The notes beneath the pieces were generated by a model. The model saw only the letters and a list, made by a program, of their open reading frames with translations, searched no databases and was not told the DNA's origin. A DNA stretch of 35,630 nt, taken from assembly GCA_015061745.1 (NCBI GenBank), contig SUWB01000035.1, forward strand, positions 1-35,630, written 5' to 3'. The stretch comes from Lentisphaerota bacterium. GTDB lineage: Bacteria > Verrucomicrobiota > Lentisphaeria > Victivallales > Victivallaceae. The translations under genes and the position numbers were made by a program. The stretch's first letter is position 1, and every line of letters starts with the position of its first letter. Positions 33,126-35,630 of the stretch are shown piece by piece.

Positions 33126-35150
33126 ATGGGGATTTTTAAACTCCATCAGCCTTTTCCTCCTGCCGGCGACCAGCCCGGGGCCATTGCCTCTCTGGTGGCC
33201 GGTCTGGAGCAGAAAAAGCGTTATCAGACGTTGCTGGGAGTGACCGGTTCCGGAAAAACCTTTACACTGGCCAATGTTATTGCCCAGTGTGACCGTCCGG
33301 TCTTGGTGCTTTCTCACAATAAGACTCTGGCAGCACAGCTGTACAGCGAGTTCAAAGGATTTTTTCCGGAGAACGCAGTTGAATATTTTATCAGCTATTA
33401 CGACTATTATCTGCCGGAGTCCTATATTCCTCAGACAGATACTTACATTGCCAAAGATTCCTCGATCAATGAGGAAATTGAAAAATTGCGTCTTTCCGCC
33501 ACAGCCAGTCTGGTGGAAAGACGTGATGTTATTATTGTGGCAAGTGTTTCCTGCATATACAGTTTGGGAGCTCCTGAGGAATACAATGAAATGTGCGTCC
33601 GTCTTTCCGTGGGTGATACCATCGGACGGGATGAATTGCTCAAACGCCTGATAGCCGTTCAGTATACCCGCAACGATGCGGCACCGTCCAAAGGTGAGTT
33701 CCGGGTGCGTGGAGATACGGTAGATGTTTTTGAGCCTCAGAATGACGAATTTATCCGGGTCGGATTTTTTGGTGATGAGGTCGAGTTTATTGAACGCCGG
33801 GATGCCTTGACCGGCAAGCGAAAAGCAGAAGTGGAACTGGGAACTCTTTTCCCTTGTAAACACTTTGTAATGCCCCCTGAGCGGATTCAGGAAGCCTCCG
33901 GAGCTATCCGCGAGGAAATGGAACAGCAGGTCCGCTTCTTTGAGAGCCGTAATTTATTGATAGAAGCTCAGCGTGTCCGGGAACGGGTCAACTGTGACCT
34001 GGAAATGATGAAAGAGATCGGTTATTGCAGCGGTATTGAAAACTATTCTATGCATCTTTCCAAACGCAAACCCGGAATGAGACCCTATTGCCTGTTTGAC
34101 TTTTTTCCTGATGATTTCCTTACGGTTATTGATGAGTCTCACGTAACTCTGCCTCAGATACAGGCAATGTACAAAGCTGACCGCAGCCGTAAAGAGGTTC
34201 TGGTGGAACACGGATTCAGATTGCCGTCGGCTTTGGAAAACCGTCCGATGCGCTTTGAGGAATTTGAACAGCTGACCGGAGACACAATTTATGTTTCCGC
34301 AACTCCGGGGGAATTTGAACTGGATCGTTCAGGAGAGGTTGTGGAACTGGTGGTACGTCCCACTGGATTGCCTGATCCCGAAATTGAGATTCGTCCCCTT
34401 GAAGGGCAGCTGGATGATGTTATTGCTGAAATTCGTGCTTGTGCCGCCAAAAATCAGCGGGTGCTGGTGACGACTTTGACTAAGAAAAGTTCCGAGCGGC
34501 TTTCTGATTATCTGTCTGAAGTGGGCATAAATGCGGCCTATCTGCACTCTGAACTGGATGCTTTTGAACGTGTCCGGGTGCTGAAAAAACTCCGTGAGGG
34601 GAGTTGTGATTGCGTGATCGGTATTAATTTGCTCCGTGAGGGGATCGACTTGCCGGAAGTGGCATTGGTGGCGATCCTTGATGCGGATAAAACGGGCTTT
34701 TTGCGTTCAGTGCGTTCTCTTGTGCAGACAGCGGGGCGTGCTGCCCGTAATGCTGAAGGGAGGGTGATTCTTTATGCAGATGAAAAAACACCGGCGATCG
34801 AGGAGCTGATAGAGCAAACTAATGCCCGCCGCCGCAAGCAGTTGGCTTATAACAAAGAGCATAATATCACTCCCAGAACTATTATTAAGGCTCCCGGTAA
34901 ATCTATTGTTGAGATTATCGGCGGAAAAAGTAAAAAAGGCGGTCGTCTGAAAAGCAGTGCCGGTATGGCTGATGCCATATTCTCTGTTGAAGGCGATCTG
35001 AATCTTGAAAAACTGGGACTTTCGGAAAGTGAGGGACGCAAACTGATAGATGAGTTGACTTCAGAGATGCTTAAAGCTGCTGAAGCATTGGAATTTGAAC
35101 GTGCCGCTGATTTGAGAGATCAAATCAAGGCTTTGAAAAATGAAAAATAA
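33126..35150 (+). CDS. uvrB: UvrABC system protein B
   Basis: This 674-residue damage-verification helicase belongs to nucleotide excision repair. It has Walker A GVTGSGKT (38-45), the beta-hairpin YYDYYLPESYIPQTDTYI that inserts between strands, the TVIDESHVT helicase motif, SATPGEFEL and TAGRAARN (motif VI). The C-terminal UVR motif (about residues 630-674, ALEFERAADLRDQIKAL) contacts UvrC. Length and all motifs are normal. The ATG at 33126 has only a weak upstream AAGG, and the gene follows gspF by 22 bases, so co-transcription is likely. Confidence 0.97.
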   Translation: MGIFKLHQPFPPAGDQPGAIASLVAGLEQKKRYQTLLGVTGSGKTFTLANVIAQCDRPVLVLSHNKTLAAQLYSEFKGFFPENAVEYFISYYDYYLPESYIPQTDTYIAKDSSINEEIEKLRLSATASLVERRDVIIVASVSCIYSLGAPEEYNEMCVRLSVGDTIGRDELLKRLIAVQYTRNDAAPSKGEFRVRGDTVDVFEPQNDEFIRVGFFGDEVEFIERRDALTGKRKAEVELGTLFPCKHFVMPPERIQEASGAIREEMEQQVRFFESRNLLIEAQRVRERVNCDLEMMKEIGYCSGIENYSMHLSKRKPGMRPYCLFDFFPDDFLTVIDESHVTLPQIQAMYKADRSRKEVLVEHGFRLPSALENRPMRFEEFEQLTGDTIYVSATPGEFELDRSGEVVELVVRPTGLPDPEIEIRPLEGQLDDVIAEIRACAAKNQRVLVTTLTKKSSERLSDYLSEVGINAAYLHSELDAFERVRVLKKLREGSCDCVIGINLLREGIDLPEVALVAILDADKTGFLRSVRSLVQTAGRAARNAEGRVILYADEKTPAIEELIEQTNARRRKQLAYNKEHNITPRTIIKAPGKSIVEIIGGKSKKGGRLKSSAGMADAIFSVEGDLNLEKLGLSESEGRKLIDELTSEMLKAAEALEFERAADLRDQIKALKNEK

Positions 35151-35260
35151 ATTTGCGCTGTTCCCGACAAAGGCCGGTAAAAAAGGTTGAGGGAGTTGAG
35201 GCGAAAGTTATTTTACCTACCCATATTGGGAACAGAACGAATAAATTAAGGAAGTATTGT

Positions 35261-35461
35261 ATGAGTCCAGCTGAACTTGTTTTGCGTATATTATTAGCAT
35301 TTCTTCTGCCGCCAGTCAGTGTGATCGGTCTTAAAGATGTGGGCTGCGGGACATTTATATTGATGTGTATTCTGACATTATTTTTCTGGGTGCCCGGCCT
35401 GATCGCTGCGTGCACATTGATTGTCAGCGAATACAGCCGCAACTCATCGAGTGCATCTTGA
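35261..35461 (+). CDS. Pmp3/YqaE-family small membrane protein
   Basis: The 66 residues form two hydrophobic helices: ILLAFLLPPVSVIGL, then a turn with GCGTFILMCILTLFFWVPGLIAA. The 'FLPPVSV...G' and 'FWVPGLIAA' patterns are the Pmp3 (YqaE, proteolipid membrane potential modulator) signature. Members are stress-linked and affect membrane potential, but the bacterial role is poorly defined. AAGGAAG lies upstream of the ATG. It is a single gene with its own terminator, 110 bases after uvrB. That gap holds a small CCCA-TAT-TGGG motif also found near 428-445. Confidence 0.85.
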   Translation: MSPAELVLRILLAFLLPPVSVIGLKDVGCGTFILMCILTLFFWVPGLIAACTLIVSEYSRNSSSAS

Positions 35462-35479
35462 ATAAAGTTCTTGGAAATA

Positions 35480-35508
35480 ACCGCAGTAATTTTGACTGCG
35501 GTTTTTTT
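35480..35508 (+). terminator. rho-independent terminator after the Pmp3 gene
   Basis: A CCGCAGT (35481-35487)/ACTGCGG (35495-35501) stem with a 7-nt loop is followed by TTTTTTT (35502-35508). It lies directly upstream of the group II intron. Confidence 0.9.
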
Positions 35509-35509
35509 A

Positions 35510-35630
35510 GTATGCGCGGCACGCGCATTGACTCGTCGGTGAAAGTCCGATACAGACCTTGTCAGTAGGAACTGTTAGCGAAAGCCAAGGGTGTCCATTG
35601 TGAGGTGGAATCTGAAAGAAGGCAATAGCA
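35510..35630 (+). mobile_element. group II intron, 5' end (domain I start), cut by the window edge
   Basis: The sequence from GTATGCGCGGCAC onward has the layout of a bacterial group II intron 5' end. A 7-bp hairpin ATGCGCG-GCA-CGCGCAT (35512-35528) is followed by a GGTGAAAGTCCGA segment and TTAGCGAAAGCCAAGGGTGT, then CCATTGTGAGGTGGAATCTG and AAAGAAGGCAATAGCA, all familiar from intron domain I of reverse-transcriptase-encoding introns. The exact first base is uncertain (GTATG against the usual GTGYG). The maturase ORF and the 3' domains would lie beyond the window. It starts one or two bases after the T-run of a terminator, a target preference known for class C introns, though I cannot assign the class. 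Confidence 0.75.

Noticed and set aside
33084..33863. Minus-strand 259-codon ORF
   Set aside because: It is antisense to the start of uvrB, with no domain or ribosome site.
35365..35568. 67-codon plus-strand ORF across the terminator and intron start
   Set aside because: It overlaps the Pmp3 gene in another frame, passes through a terminator and enters the group II intron RNA structure.
1..35630. tRNA genes
   Set aside because: No cloverleaf or GTTCRANTC-type T-loop pattern was noticed in the intergenic regions by eye; a tRNAscan-SE run would be decisive.

Overview
The window looks like a chromosome segment of a PVC-group bacterium, most like Lentisphaerota (Victivallales-type gut or anaerobic lineages). 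This is an inference from gene content, not a database result. Supporting signs are a short H-x9-DG-style pseudopilin ([16 protein letters not shown] helix) inside a sugar-degradation operon, a GntR-headed LacI-type regulator, GH123/DUF4091-like and GH28-like enzymes with no SusC/D pair, and a tandem pair of GspE-type ATPases followed by GspF.

Layout. (1) 1-3140 has no convincing intact gene. It opens with the 3' part of a 5S rRNA and its terminator, and the 5S tail plus terminator is then repeated. Two perfect long hairpins follow. After these come three ~540-610-bp copies of a highly structured, RNA-like element, separated by two arrays of a 29-30-bp repeat. A short sulfatase-like remnant lies at the end. 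This is the most unusual part of the window. (2) 3141-5442, minus strand: a small XRE-type HTH protein and a DEAD-box RNA helicase with a DbpA-type RNA-binding domain. (3) 5644-15055, plus strand: a saccharide-degradation operon made of regulator, pseudopilin, large secreted protein, GH28-like protein, M20/M28-like peptidase and secreted alpha/beta-hydrolase. (4) 15129-20495, minus strand, convergent with (3) on a shared terminator: a GH123-like secreted protein, a polysaccharide-pyruvyl-transferase-family protein and a GH35 beta-galactosidase. (5) 20605-27114, plus strand: a tightly packed nucleotide-sugar operon with UDP-HexNAc 6-dehydrogenase and 4-epimerase, the CDP-glucose branch RfbF-RfbG-RfbH, and a UDP-glucuronate decarboxylase. 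It contains no glycosyltransferase. (6) 27129-35461, plus strand: thiI, two GspE/PilB ATPases, GspF, uvrB and a Pmp3-type small membrane protein. (7) 35510-35630: the 5' end of a group II intron beginning directly after a rho-independent terminator and cut by the window edge.

How it fits together. The two back-to-back catabolic operons would sense, bind and depolymerise a plant- or host-derived heteropolysaccharide: pectin-like backbone cleavage, deacylation, beta-galactosidase and hexosaminidase-like activities. The GspE/GspE/GspF genes could power the pilus or secretion system that the pseudopilin belongs to. The sugar-nucleotide operon feeds envelope polysaccharide synthesis (3,6-dideoxyhexose, HexNAcA and UDP-xylose precursors). 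Where promoters could be read they have 17-bp spacers, and three of them carry a TTGCAW -35 box.
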